The position numbers and the translations under genes are program-made. From Pararge aegeria (taxonomy: Eukaryota; Arthropoda; Insecta; Lepidoptera; Nymphalidae): DNA of 64,000 nucleotides. Where the stretch lies: positions 14,322,001 through 14,386,000 of the forward strand of contig NC_053200.1 in assembly GCF_905163445.1 (NCBI RefSeq), in the 5' to 3' direction. Every line of letters starts with the position of its first letter. The first letter of the stretch is position 1. Positions 53,384 through 64,000 of this stretch are shown here, piece after piece. A model generated the notes under the pieces. That model worked only from the letters and a program-made list of their open reading frames with translations. It was not told the origin of the DNA and did no database searches.

Positions 53384-56300
53384 TTAATAATGATAGCCCG
53401 TTTCGTCAAACTTTGGTGGGTTTGGAGGCCCACCAAACTCTTCTCCCTTACCGATAAAACTAGTGGTTTCTTTTTGAGCCCCAGAATCCTGAATGCCTGA
53501 TCCTATGTTGCTGAACTTATTATCTTCTACACCATTTGTATTTGAAACGTGATTATCATTTTTGTTGAATCCAAAGTTGGCGTTCAATCGAGTGTCAGAA
53601 GGAGCTTTACTCGAAAATGATTGTAATCCTTCACTATTTTGCGTCTTAAGTCCTTGACAACAAGCGCTATATATAAATTGCGGACGTGAATTAAAAGGCT
53701 TCGAACTTGGTAACGTATCTTGTATAGAGCCTGACTGTAGTTTGTTATCAGTTTGAGATAGTGATACATCAGGATCTTGCGTTGGCAATTTAACATTGTT
53801 GAGATTTTCATAACTCGGTGATAAATGTGAAGTAATTGGTTTTGTCAGGTCTATTTTATTTTGAGCAGGTTCTTCAGCAGATTCTTGTTTTTGCCCTAAT
53901 CGATTATTAACTATTAAGAAAGTTTCGGGGAATGTTTGAGAAGGTTTTTCATAATGATAGACTTCACCTGATTGAGAATTTTGAGACTGATCTTTTTTTT
54001 GTGAAATCGTCTGGGTATTATCTGGACTGGTCGAAGAAAACTGGAAAGTAGTTGTTTCCTTACTGTCAAAGCTTTGTTCAGACGAGCTTGTTGGTGTAAT
54101 AGATGGGGGAGTGGTTTGACTTGCAAATGGTAAATTGGTTACTTTTTGCTGTTGCGAAAAACGTGGAGGTGTCTTTTCTTGATAGTGCTGGTTCTGTTGA
54201 CTAGCCTCTTCAGTTTTTGTCAAGGCTGAGAAACTTTCTTCTTCAGACTGCAAAACAGACTGTTGGTCCAAATGAGTACCTTGTAATTGTTGATTGTTCG
54301 GTTGTTCAGCTTTTAAACCAAATTGGTTATTCGGTTTTATACCCAATAGTTGTGATTGTTTATCATCGAATACAAGTGTGATACCGTTTGTTTCAATTAG
54401 ACCATTACTTTGTTGACCTAATTGGTTTATGGCTTGAGATGGTTGTAAACCAAAATTTAACTGTGTATTATTTCCATCATTAGACGGAAAACTTGTAGTT
54501 GGTTTATTGTATTGGTAGATTTCATCTGAAGATTCTTCTGAATTAGATGTGATTGCGAGTGATGGTAAAGGCTTGAAATCGGATTGAGTTTCAGATTGCT
54601 TATTCGATTCTTGGAGTTGAGTCCCCACTGAGTTTTCATTTTTTCGCTGTCCGTCTCCAATTTGTGTTATTGATTGTTGCTCAGACGTTGAGTTATAAAA
54701 CCGTGATGGTATTATTTTTTGCCCAAATGCAGAGCTCGTCTGTTCACTGAAAGGTGACGTTGTTAACTGTTGACTAGTAAATGAGCTTGATTGTGCACCG
54801 GTCTTAGATGGTGTTGTCTGTTGTCCAGATACTGAACCTGTTGGTATGTTTAATAGCGATGGTGTTATTTTTTGTCTAAATAATGCACCTGTAGGACTTA
54901 GTGTTGATGGTGTTGTTTGTTGTGCAGTTGATAAACTTGATTGTACACCGGATCTAGATGGTGTAGTTTGTTGTCCAAATGATGTAGTTACAGGCGCACC
55001 AAATCGAGAAAGTGTTGTTTGCAATCCAAATGAAACACCTGTTTGTCCATCTAATTGTGATTGTGTTGGTTTTGGCTCAAATGTTGAGCTTGCTGGAACC
55101 CCGAAATGTGATGGAAAAGGAGATGGAATTATTTCTTGTGCAGTTGATAAGCTTGATTGTGTACCCAATCTAGATGGTGTAGTCCTTTGTCCAAATGATG
55201 TACTTATCGGCACTGCAGAATGAGATGGTATTGTTTGTGATCCAAATGAAACGCTTCTCTGACCACCTGCTTGTGATTGAATGGTGGTTTGCTCGAATGT
55301 AGAGCTTGTTTGAAAACTTGATGGAATACTTAAAGATGATGGTGTTGTTTGTTGATTAAGTGATGTACTTATTACTGCACCAAATCTCGATGGCGTTGTT
55401 TGCGATCCAAATGAAAGGTTAGTTTGTCCACTTGATTTTTGACCAAATGATGGGTTTGTTAGATCACCAAAGCGAGATGATGTTGTTTGTGATCCTAATG
55501 AAAAGCTGGTATCTGCTAATTGTGATTGAGTAGTTTTTTGTCCAAATGTTGAGCTTGTTTGAACCCTGAAAGGTGATGGTGTAGTTTGTTGATTAAATGA
55601 AGTGCTTGTTATTGCACCAAATCTCGATGGCGTTGTTTGTGATCCAAATGAAAAGCTTGTCTGCTCCATTATTTTTCCTTGCGTAGGTTTTTGACCATAA
55701 GATGAACTGGTTTGAATTGGTGATGTGTTTTGATTCAGTGAATAGCTGGTTTGTGGTCGTTTTGATTGCTGACCAAATGGTGAACTTGTTTGATCACTGA
55801 ATTGTGGAGATTTTGTTTCTTTGTAAAAGGATGTACTTGTTTGTGACTCGTAAGATGGAAGAGTTTGTTTCTGGCCAAAGGATGAGCTAGTTAGATCACC
55901 AAAACGCGTTGGTGTTGTTTGCTGGTTTAGTGACGTACTTGTGAGCGCATCGAAGCGAGACAGAGTAGTTGGCTGCCCAAATAAAAAGCTTGACTGAGAA
56001 CCTAATTGTGGCTGAGAGATTGGTTGTTTTGCGAATGTCGAGCCAGTTTGAGGACTGAAGATGAATGGAGTTGTTGGTTGACCAAATGATGAGGTACTTG
56101 GAGTTGGATATTCTTGACCAAATTGTGTATTCTCGTTTATTTGTGGTTTTATGGGATCTTCTTCTTGTGGCGATTGCAAAGAACTCTGTTTAACCACCTC
56201 CGAATTAGACTCTCGAGTATTTTCTTTCTGCAACCCCTGATCTGGTTTTGTGTATTCATAAACTTCTCCAGAGTGCATTTGAGATGAAGATGTTGGGGTA

Positions 56301-58560
56301 ATGAATGGGAAAGAAGATATTGTAGCTTGAGTAACGCCATTTATTTGATAAGTACTTTTCCCAATTTCACCGTCTTTCGATGTCGCTACGGTTGGAGTAA
56401 TTGGGGCCAAAGTAGGTGGTTGCGGATATTTGGTAGATTCACTTAGATCTTGGTTTTGAGTAGAAAATATCGATACTTGAAATGGTTGCGTTACACTATT
56501 AAATTGACTTGATATTATACCGGTACTTTTGTTTAAATCTGGCTGAACAGATGGCATAATGAAGGGATTTGATGGTTTGTTGTAAATGTAAGATTCATCA
56601 GATACTTGAGATTGTTGAAGAAATGTATTATCAAATTGACTATCATTCGGTTTCTGATTATTCGTTAAGAAAGATTGCACGTTACCAACGTTATTAAGAC
56701 CTAGTTCCGAGGTAGCACTGTTAGTTTGTCGTTCTTGGTTTTCTAAAGGAGTGGTAAGCGTAAATTCAGGTTGTTTTGTAGGTAAAGTGTGTGGCAAAAC
56801 ACTAGAACTGAATGTATTACTTAAATTTGGGTTTGTGTTTTGATCTCTAATATCACCAGAACTCTCTAAGTCAGTTGAGAAAGATAGCCCTTGATTTTGA
56901 GGACTATTATTTACAATTTCTTGAGTAGGTGCAACCCCAATGCTATGTTCTGGGGTTGAAAGTGATAATGCATCATTTTTTGCACCATTATTTGTACTAA
57001 AATTATTTAAATCAGAGCTGGATGGAACCAGTGGGTTATTTAAAGATCCTTGATTTGAGATAAATGGCTCAAAAGAATGGCTTGGCTTTATCTGGGTAGT
57101 TGAAGGATTTCCTAAAAATTCTTGATTTTGTAATTTTTGATCTGAAAGAAGTCTGTTAAAGTTTTTATCGTCAGTACTTTTAAATGGCTCTGTCACTTGA
57201 AAAGGTTTTGAATCCTGACTATTTCCAACTGGAGGTAAATATTGAAACTGCGATCCAAATCTATTATTAACTTCAGTGTTCTGTCCATTTTGATTCAACC
57301 GGTCAGCTTGGTTTGATGTTTTGTCAATTGAATTTTCACTTGTTGAATATTTGGTGGTGTCAGGCTGCGTTGATAAAGAGTCTTTAGAAAAATCATATGA
57401 AATAAATTGGCCTTGACTGTTTGGCTGCGCAATGCCTTGCTTGTCCTGATTCATGAATATGTCACTGCTAACACTGGTTTCGGAACCGGGGCGTTCTCCA
57501 AATTTAATCGGTGGTTTTGTTATTTCATATCCACTATCACCGGTTCCTAATTTGGGGGAATCGGGTTTCTCCAACGACAAATTCCTGGTAGACAAACTGA
57601 ATTGCTCTTGGGCGCTAGGCCTAGCAAATCCTTGTTGACCTTGATTAAATAATGTGCCTGCACCTTTGTTGGAGTTAGGTAGTTCCCCAAATGTATTAGA
57701 TTGTTTTGAGTTATCAAATCCAGTTACACCTGTTCCATATTTAGAGGTATCATGTTGCGTTGATGAATGATCAGAATTCGAAAAGTCGTTAGTACTGAAT
57801 TGTCCTTGAACAATTGGCTTCACAGAGCCTGATTGCTGATTATTGAATGAGCTAGCTCCGGAAAAAAATTCAGGTTGGTTAAGAAATTTATTCGTTTGTT
57901 TTATATTATCAAATCCACTACCACCTGTTCCGAAGGTGGTATCGGATTGCATTGATAAACCTTTAGAATTCGAATAGTCGTATGAACTAACGTGTCCTTG
58001 AACGTTTGGCCTTACAAATTCTTGCTGACCTTGGTTATTGAATGTTTTAGCTCCAGAATTAAATCCAGGTTGATTCAGCAATGTATTTGATGGTTTTGTG
58101 TTATCAAATCCACTTACACCTGTTCCAAATTTAAAGGTATCATGTTGCGTTGATGAATGATCATTATTTGAAAAGTCGTTAGTACTGAATTGTCCTTGAG
58201 CGTTTGGGCTCACAGAGCCTGATTGCTGGTTATTGAATGAGCTAGCTCCAGCGAAAAATCCAGGTTGGTTAAAAAATTTATTCATTTGTTTTGTATTATC
58301 AAATCCACTAGCACCAGCTCCGAAGGAGTTATCGGGTTGGATTGATAAACCTTTAGAATTTGAATAGTCGTATGAACTAACGTGTCCTTGAACGTTTGGC
58401 CTCACGAAGCCTTGTTGGGCTTGATTAATGAATGTGTTTCCAACGTCGCCGTATCCAGGTCGTCCTCCAAATTTATTCGATTGTCTATCGTTATAATTGT
58501 CATTAGCGTCACTTTGAGCGTAATCGTCTCCTGCATTGTATTTCTGAGCGTCGTAAGAGC
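53384..58560 (-). CDS. Gene D (partial): giant terminal exon of an RR-1-type cuticular protein gene, about 1,724 aa
   Basis: A single open frame runs from an acceptor (TTTTTTACTTACAG) at 58561..58563 to a stop at 53384. It starts in phase 1 with GSYDAQKYNAGDDYA, the same position and phase as the last exons of genes A, C and E. It ends GPPNPPKFDETGYHY, as in A and E. The composition is S, T, Q, N, G, F and P-rich with very few cysteines. From the N-terminus: six units of about 65 residues (57307..58477), a spacer, a long run of short TTPSRFG / SSFGQ-type repeats (about 54690..56120), and scattered YxYxKP motifs (SYIYNKPS, VYEYTKPD, IYQYNKPT, VYHYEKPS). No signal peptide or RR-1 domain is in this exon. 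I searched 58561..64000 by eye and found neither, so the 5' exons should lie beyond the window. RR-1 identity is inferred from the paralogues. A methionine at 58591 is within intron sequence and is not the start. Confidence 0.85.
54690..56120 (-). repeat. Short-period coding repeats in gene D (TTPSRFG / SSFGQ)
   Basis: Dozens of degenerate units of roughly 18-20 residues carry F-G or F-x-x-Q followed by Q-T-T-P-S-R-F-G, for example SFGSQTTPSRFG and TSFNQQTTPS. At DNA level the recurring word is GATGGTGTTGTTTG with TGATCCAAATGAAA. Confidence 0.8.
57307..58477 (-). repeat. Six ~65-residue coding repeats in gene D
   Basis: Each unit begins N-K/T-F/L and ends SGFDN.K. Units 1 and 3 share FVRPNVQGHVSSYDYSNSKG. 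Units 2 and 4 share FSTNDFSN and DHSSTQHDT. Units 5 and 6 are diverged. The 1-2/3-4 pattern shows duplication of a two-unit block of about 390 bp. Confidence 0.85.
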
Positions 58561-58777
58561 CTGTAAGTAAAAAATGAAAGTTGTAGGTCATTTGTCAAAC
58601 GCCTCTGTGTGAACTATATTTTATCATTCGAACACATTCATCAACCTACACAATGGGCTTTTTAAATTTTATCTTTAACTAGAATTCTGTATAAATGGAA
58701 TGCTTTCAAATGTATTAGATAAAATGTAATACATTGTGTTAGTGTAGCGATTTTTAGGTATCTATCTTCTAGTTATG
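58561..58777. other. Intron sequence upstream of the gene D exon
   Basis: Contains the acceptor with its T-rich tract; no other feature. Confidence 0.5.
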
Positions 58778-59098
58778 AAGCGGTGATAGCCTAGTGGGTA
58801 TGGCTTCGGCTTTCCTTTTGTGGAGACCGAGTTCGAGCCACGGCACGCATCACTGACATTTCGAAGTTATGTGTGTTTTAATGAAAGCTATTTAAATATC
58901 ACTGTCTTTAAATGGTGAAGTAAAACATCGTGAAGGAACCTGCATGCCTGAGAGTTCCCCATAATGTTCTTAACGGTGTGTGAAACCCACCAATCCACAC
59001 TTGGCCAGCGTGGTGGGCTACCCTAATCCCTTATCATTCTAAGAGGAGACCCGTGCCTTGTAATAGGCTGATAATGGGTTGGATATGATGATGATCAA
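58778..59098 (+). mobile_element. SINE family C, full-length reference copy
   Basis: The head GAAGCGGTGATAGCCTAGTG and GAGACCGAGTTCGAGCC form a tRNA-like module. The body (TTTAAATGGTGAAGTAAAAC, CCTGCATGCCTGAGAGTTCC, GGCCAGCGTGGTGGGCTACC) and tail (GGCTGATAATGGGTTGGATA, then GATGATGATC) complete about 320 bp. Confidence 0.82.
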
Positions 59099-60542
59099 AC
59101 AAATAAATAACTTGTGTGTGTCTGTTTGTCTGTCAAAATATCATGAATTTTTATGAAACGCATATGTTAGTTTATAGGGTACTTAAACGGAATAAAAACA
59201 ATAACTTAAAATTGTTGGTTGGCAATGATTTCAATTTGTCGATTAGAGGTTTGTTTTATAATAATAACTGATGGACCAAGAAGATGGCCCATTTGATGCT
59301 AAGTGGAAAGCCTTCGCTTTACAGGGCATGCAATTAATCTTGGTCTCACATTTTTTTTTTTTATTTATTTATCAAATAAAACAATTACATTAAAATGGTT
59401 AGTATAACAGCACCGAAAAAACCGCAGAGGTTTGCCCTCGATGCCTATCTGCAACGAACTAGGTGTTAATTACAAGAATAAAACCAGCTGTGGGAAAAAC
59501 ATACTGCTACATTGTAGAACGATAGGAACTAAGTAAGCCTGTAAATTTGAATTTTTAATAGTAGTGCCTTATTTTTTATTAATTTTTAATTACATGCCTG
59601 TAATTACACCAGCAACCAAGACCTTCTGACCGGAACACAGCGATGCTTTGCGGCAGAAAAAGCATGGCGGTAATACTACTCCGGACGAGCTCTGTCACAA
59701 AAAGTTCTACTACTACTTAAAAAAAATCAAATCAAATTAAATCAAAGGGATCATAGTATGATTTTTTCTCCGTTTCAAAAATACCAAGTAAATAAAATAC
59801 TAGACATATGAAGCCGCTGCAAACCTCAATTTGTGCAATAATATAATCGTATTAAGTTACGAGCTTTTTGTCCGTTTGTGATCTTTAAAAACACCAGTAT
59901 TACTATAAGTGAAAGATCATAAGTCGCGTCGACAAGGTTAACCTGAGGCAGCTACTTTCAATTAAATTTGTGTTTACTTCACATATTGAGGTACTCAAAG
60001 TAAAGATCAAGAACTTATTTGTTATTGGCGTGTTGACACTGAAGTACCACGTTTATTTTCCGGTTTTTGGCACCAGTTCTTAAGGCAATAGAACTAGAAG
60101 GTGTATGACGAATCACTCAGATATTCCGCGCTTGCGTATAATAAATAATAAGTTTATTGCAATTAACAGTTACACAGTAAATTAAAAATAGTACAAAATA
60201 TGGTAATGTGTATCATGAAACCCAAATTCGATAATACTGCTATAGTGCAAGACTGAGTCGCATTTATTATCGCCCATCTCTGGAGCGAGAACCATACACT
60301 TAAATTAAATCTAGTGAGATGAATAAAAATAGAAACCTAAAAACCCTTTTGAATTAAATTCAATTGAAAGCATTGATAAACTCTAATCTTACATAAATAC
60401 ATCCATAAGATGTTTTTTTTTTTAAATATTATATTTTATTAATTGTACTTAAAAAAGTAAACATGATGTGTGCGTGCGTGTGTGTATGTGTATATGTATA
60501 AACGACACATTAGTTCATTATCTTCTGGCTTGCTTTAATATC
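59099..60542. other. Intron or intergenic stretch with R15 fragment
   Basis: At 59583..59712 the R15 words GCCTGTAATTACACCAGCAA and GATGCTTTGCGGCAGAAAAA are present. The remaining sequence shows TG-rich microsatellite near 60465..60500 and no exon. Confidence 0.4.
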
Positions 60543-60830
60543 ATCATCATGATCAACCCATTCAGGGTTCAGGGACCCTCACTACAGGGTGAGGGTCTCC
60601 TCTAAGAATGAAGAGGACTATAGTCCACTAAGCTAGCCTAGTGCGGATTGGTAGACTTCACGCACTGTTGAGAACATTATGGAGTACTCTAATGCGTTTC
60701 CTAATGATGTTTTCCTTCACCGTTAAAGTGTTATTTTAAATTTCTTAAATTAAAAAACGCACATTACTTCGAAAAGTTACAGGTGCGTGTCGGGGTTCTA
60801 ATTCTAAATCGCTTGGCGGCTAGTCTTTCT
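60543..60830 (-). mobile_element. SINE family C copy
   Basis: The reverse complement of the tail (CATGATCAACCCATTCAGGG), body (TAGCCTAGTGCGGATTGGTA, TTTTCCTTCACCGTTAAAGT) and the start of the head (TTACAGGTGCGTGTCGGGGT) is present. Confidence 0.72.
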
Positions 60831-61359
60831 CGATCCAGTGGTAATTAGCCGAAACCAAAGACAGACGAAACTAGTAATAAGCAAACTGTTGCCTGTGAAT
60901 TTGCTCGCATATCGGTCTCGGTAAAAATATCCCGCAAGAATCATTTAGATATTTTCCTGGGTTAAAATGCTTTTTATGTAAGTCCCCGGGTTGCAACCAA
61001 CAAATCAAATTTACTTTCTATTATTATATTTTTGAGCCTTAGCAATTAAATCAGATTTAACTTTGATATAAAGAAGTGTAAGTCAACACACATCAAGACT
61101 ATTTGCACGAATATTAATCCGCACTATAAAAATTACAAAACAAACTCACTTCGCAATGGTTAAACAAAAAGATTATTAAATAATAAAGTTCACTAGCCAC
61201 CTATTGTCCAAAAGGTCAACGACCTGAAGCGAGTTAAATACATCGTTAAGTTTCGAATGAAAGGAATTTATCACTTTATTAACAGATCGTATCAGTTAAT
61301 ATTCATAGTTAGTTATTTATCTTAATAGGGGTGTGCGAAATATGTCTAAAATGTAAAAT
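60831..61359. other. AT-rich stretch, no exon seen
   Basis: Checked for minus-strand RR-1 or YLPP-coding sequence belonging to gene D; none found. Confidence 0.4.
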
Positions 61360-61505
61360 GTAAATTGTTGATATTGAAAAAGAGCAACTGCTGAGTTTCT
61401 TGTCGGCTTCTTGGTAGAATCTGCCTTCCGAACCGGTGGTAGAGTCACTATACACAGACAGACTTGACGTTTCAAGAGTACTTGAAATAAATGAATTTTG
61501 AATTG
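61360..61505 (+). mobile_element. LINE 3'UTR fragment (family L-5)
   Basis: GAAAAAGAGCAACTGCTGAG, CCTTCCGAACCGGTGGTAGA and GACAGACTTGACGTTTCAAG with a TTTTGAATTGAA end. Confidence 0.68.
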
Positions 61506-62519
61506 AATGCCTGATAACCTGTTTGCCTTTGAAAGTATAAGAAACTAACTGTACCCTACCTAAAAATACTAACTAAAAATATAGTTACTTAGAATTATAG
61601 TATTTCAATTTTAACTAGAATTCAGGTACGTAAATAATGTTAAATTACTTTACACTACATATTACAAGTCATTCACTGCGTATATGGTTATAATATTCCT
61701 TTTCTCATCTCATGCTCTGAAAGACGTACTTTAGGTGATGTGTAGGCGGACTTAAACTCAATTGTATGCACTTTTACATACAATTTAAAGTTATAATTGA
61801 CTTTCCGGCTCTGAGTTCTAGTATTGTTGATCATAAGTAATACTCACCCTTTAAGTGAGACATTTAATTTTCTTTTATTTCTAGTTTTTAAAATGATTTC
61901 ATCCATTACTTGTTAATATTCATTTATTGCTTTATGTTTTAGATACCCCCTTACCTGTATCAAATGACGTAACGAAAAAATAATCAATGTAGGCCTCGAG
62001 GCAAATTGAATCATGGTTTTCGATGCGCTTCACGAACTGTTTGAGGTTTTTAGTATTCTGACAACCCTACATTTTATCGAGTTTTTAAATTATTATTTGA
62101 ACAAATTGATACAGCTTATTTGAATTAATATGCGTAGGTTCAGCTTTTGTGCTCGCGAATCATATTTTTTTTGTTGTAATTTTTTTTTAAGTTTTAAGGT
62201 GTACCGTTCTTTTCGTTTCTTATCGTTCCTAGAGCGTAAATTGACTGGTACCTAAGCTATAGGTCCAGACTTATCATACATAGAGCTAACGTTCGCAATA
62301 CTGTGGTCCAAAATTTCACATTGTTAACCATTTTTTTTAACTTGTCTTGTTATGTAAACAAGATATGTAAACTTTTCATTACTTTTTAGTGTTAATTATG
62401 TTTTAAAAGAATACGAAAAACAAATTTAATTAAAATAAATAAAATAAAAAGAGAAGTTCTTTATTAATGTATGCTTTTATTATTTTTAAAACGACCATTT
62501 CACTAAAAAGTAATTGACA
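61506..62519. other. AT-rich stretch, no exon seen
   Basis: No coding signal or repeat family recognised. Confidence 0.35.
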
Positions 62520-62615
62520 GACTGCTTGTCAACAACAATGCTTTTTGGCAGCAGAAACAAGCATCGCGGTAATATTTCCCTGCTTGAGCTCTGACTCAAA
62601 TTGCTCTACTTCGAC
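62520..62615 (+). mobile_element. Dispersed repeat R15 fragment
   Basis: ATGCTTTTTGGCAGCAGAAA and GCATCGCGGTAATATTTCCC match the R15 3' part. Confidence 0.45.
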
Positions 62616-62654
62616 CCTATGCTTACTTAGTACACGCATATTAATAAAGCAAAT

Positions 62655-63100
62655 TTGTTCATAGCCTTTTGTCAAACCTTTTACACGGGATCCCTGTGGA
62701 CCAACAGCTCACAGGCATCGCTAAACGCCCTAAGAGTTCAGAATAATGATGGTTTCAGAATGCTGTTGGGCTTACCCCGTTATTGTAGTGCATCAGAAAT
62801 GTTCGCGATGGCTCATACTGATGACTTTTTTGAAAACGAATAGCATCCTTGATGAAAAGAACGTGGGTAAGCAGTAAATTCTGAAAGCACTAATAAACCG
62901 ATACGACTCTCCAATTTACAAGTTGTATATTAAACTCCACGTAGACGCAGAAATTTTAATTTGTAACTTTTTTTTATATTGCATATTAATATTTAATGTA
63001 AGTTTTTTTTTGATTTAGTTTAGTTTTTAATTATTCTATTTATGTTATAGTGTAGTGCGTAGTTATGGGTCATAGATAACTTATAAATAAAGCCAACTAC
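62655..63100 (+). pseudogene. LINE reverse transcriptase C-terminal fragment (family L-6) with 3'UTR
   Basis: The 62-codon frame reads FCQTFYTGSLWTNSSQASLN, ALRVQNNDGFRMLLGLPRYC and SASEMFAMAHTDDFFENE. This is a conserved segment near the C-terminus of a common arthropod non-LTR element. The trailing 3'UTR ends in AATAAAG-like sequence near 63085. Confidence 0.65.
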
Positions 63101-63744
63101 GGAACCCCACACTTCGCGTGGCCGACACGCAATCGACGGGTTTTTTGTCGATTTAAAAATAACGTGCAAAAAAGCAAGCGGGTCACCATAGGGTCAGCCG
63201 ATGTAACTGATTAGCACTGCAGATAAACATCTACAGTCTTTGTGAAAACACAAAAAAAAAACTTCATTATCTAACTTGGAGAGGAGTATAAATAGAGTTG
63301 TCTCAGCCTGCAATTGTGCATTTAAAAAAGCGGATTTAGATATTTTTCATAGTTCCGCTCTGAGTTTGAAGCGCTAAATAAAAAAAAAAAAAACTTGTGA
63401 TTAGTTTTTATAATCTGTGGATATTTTTTAAATTTATTCCTTAAGTGTTATTTTCTTTATATTGTTAATTTCATAATGCATGCAGAGTTAGCCTTTAAGT
63501 AAGTAATGTATAATATATAATATTATCATTATGTTTATAATATATTTATAACGTTGGCTTCCTATTAAATAAATAAATAAATGAGTATTTTTCTAAAGAT
63601 ATCGTTCATAGAAAGGTTTATGTTGTTTATTAATATTTATGATGACTTTTCAATAAATAATCCTTACGAATATTATTAATGTTAAAAGTGTCGTTGTTTG
63701 TATGTCCATCCTTTACGCCCTAACTAACAGTTGAAAGGACGAAT
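63101..63744. other. AT-rich stretch, nothing recognised
   Basis: Homopolymer A runs near 63250 and 63380; no coding signal. Confidence 0.35.
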
Positions 63745-63975
63745 CACAAGATTTCTTGAAAGCACCCGCACAGCTTTCATCTCTCACACGATATAAAAAT
63801 GATAAATAGTAGATGATGGAAAAGAGCAACTGCTGAGTTACTTGCCGGCTTCTTCGGGGTAGAATCTGTCTTCCAAACCGGTAGTAGAATCACATACAGA
63901 CAGACTTGACTTTTCAAAAGTGTTTATATTAGGCCTACTTAAAACAAATGATTTTTGAATTTTGAATTTTGACGG
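63745..63975 (+). mobile_element. LINE C-terminus and 3'UTR (family L-5)
   Basis: CAGCTTTCATCTCTCACACG, GAAAAGAGCAACTGCTGAGT, TCCAAACCGGTAGTAGAATC and TAGGCCTACTTAAAACAAAT match the L-5 family, ending in TTTTGAATTTTGAATTTTGA. Confidence 0.65.
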
Positions 63976-64000
63976 ACATAGGCTACTTTCAGGAAAACAA

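Noticed and set aside
54846..55223. A 125-codon cysteine-rich plus-strand frame (repeated VVCC, LDCVPNLDGV)
   Set aside because: It is the antisense of the short repeats in gene D; its regular pattern follows from the repeats on the coding strand.
58561..58591. Methionine at 58591 as the start of gene D
   Set aside because: It lies upstream of a good splice acceptor in the same phase as the paralogues' last introns, and the run-in residues do not form a signal peptide.

Overview
The window looks like butterfly or moth nuclear DNA, most likely a nymphalid such as a satyrine (inferred from repeat families, not proven). It is AT-rich, has short introns with GT/AG ends, and is packed with tRNA-derived SINEs, truncated LINE 3' ends, MITE-like and Helitron-like debris. 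The only convincing genes are insect cuticular proteins with the RR-1 (chitin_bind_4) consensus. No bacterial features, CRISPR arrays or rRNA genes were seen.

Genes. Four cuticular-protein (CPR, RR-1 type) loci lie in tandem, all on the minus strand. Gene A (9629..12597) has 3 exons and 801 aa. Gene C (18364..22846) has 5 exons and 375 aa. Gene E (36772..40118) has 3 exons and 885 aa. Gene D is represented only by its terminal exon (53384..58560, about 1,724 aa); its signal-peptide and RR-1 exons are not visible before the window ends. I worked out the exon joins from acceptor/donor sites, and every reading frame closes exactly. The three complete genes share a plan: a tiny exon 1 ending inside the signal peptide (phase 0), a mature N-terminus of the form DKL(D/E)xxYLPP, the RR-1 domain, then a phase-1 intron and a terminal exon opening G(S/A)Y. 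In A, E and D this last exon is a long, low-complexity Q/S/G/T/N-rich tail ending in G(Y)(H/K)Y. C has a short lysine-rich tail and an extra intron inside its RR-1 domain. A, C and E each have a TATA box 60 to 85 bp upstream of the ATG.

Layout. 1-9.5 kb: LINE and SINE fragments, a nested MITE and a perfect 30-bp hairpin. 9.6-12.7 kb: gene A. 12.8-18.3 kb: LINE tails, a SINE nested in another repeat, and a decayed retroelement ORF. 18.4-22.9 kb: gene C. 23-36.5 kb: a Helitron-like element, four identical 85-bp tandem repeats, a 130-bp-arm foldback element, a 34-bp tandem array, a hAT-like MITE and many SINEs. 36.8-40.2 kb: gene E. 40.3-53.1 kb: more repeats, including two SINEs each interrupted by a younger insertion with visible target-site duplications, and several short hairpins. 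53.4-58.6 kb: the giant exon of gene D. 58.6-64 kb: SINE/LINE remnants, presumably inside gene D's upstream intron.

Function. All four products should be secreted by epidermis. The RR-1 domain is expected to bind chitin, and the long Q/S/G/Y-rich tails would form flexible, possibly cross-linkable matrix. RR-1 proteins are typically associated with soft, flexible cuticle.
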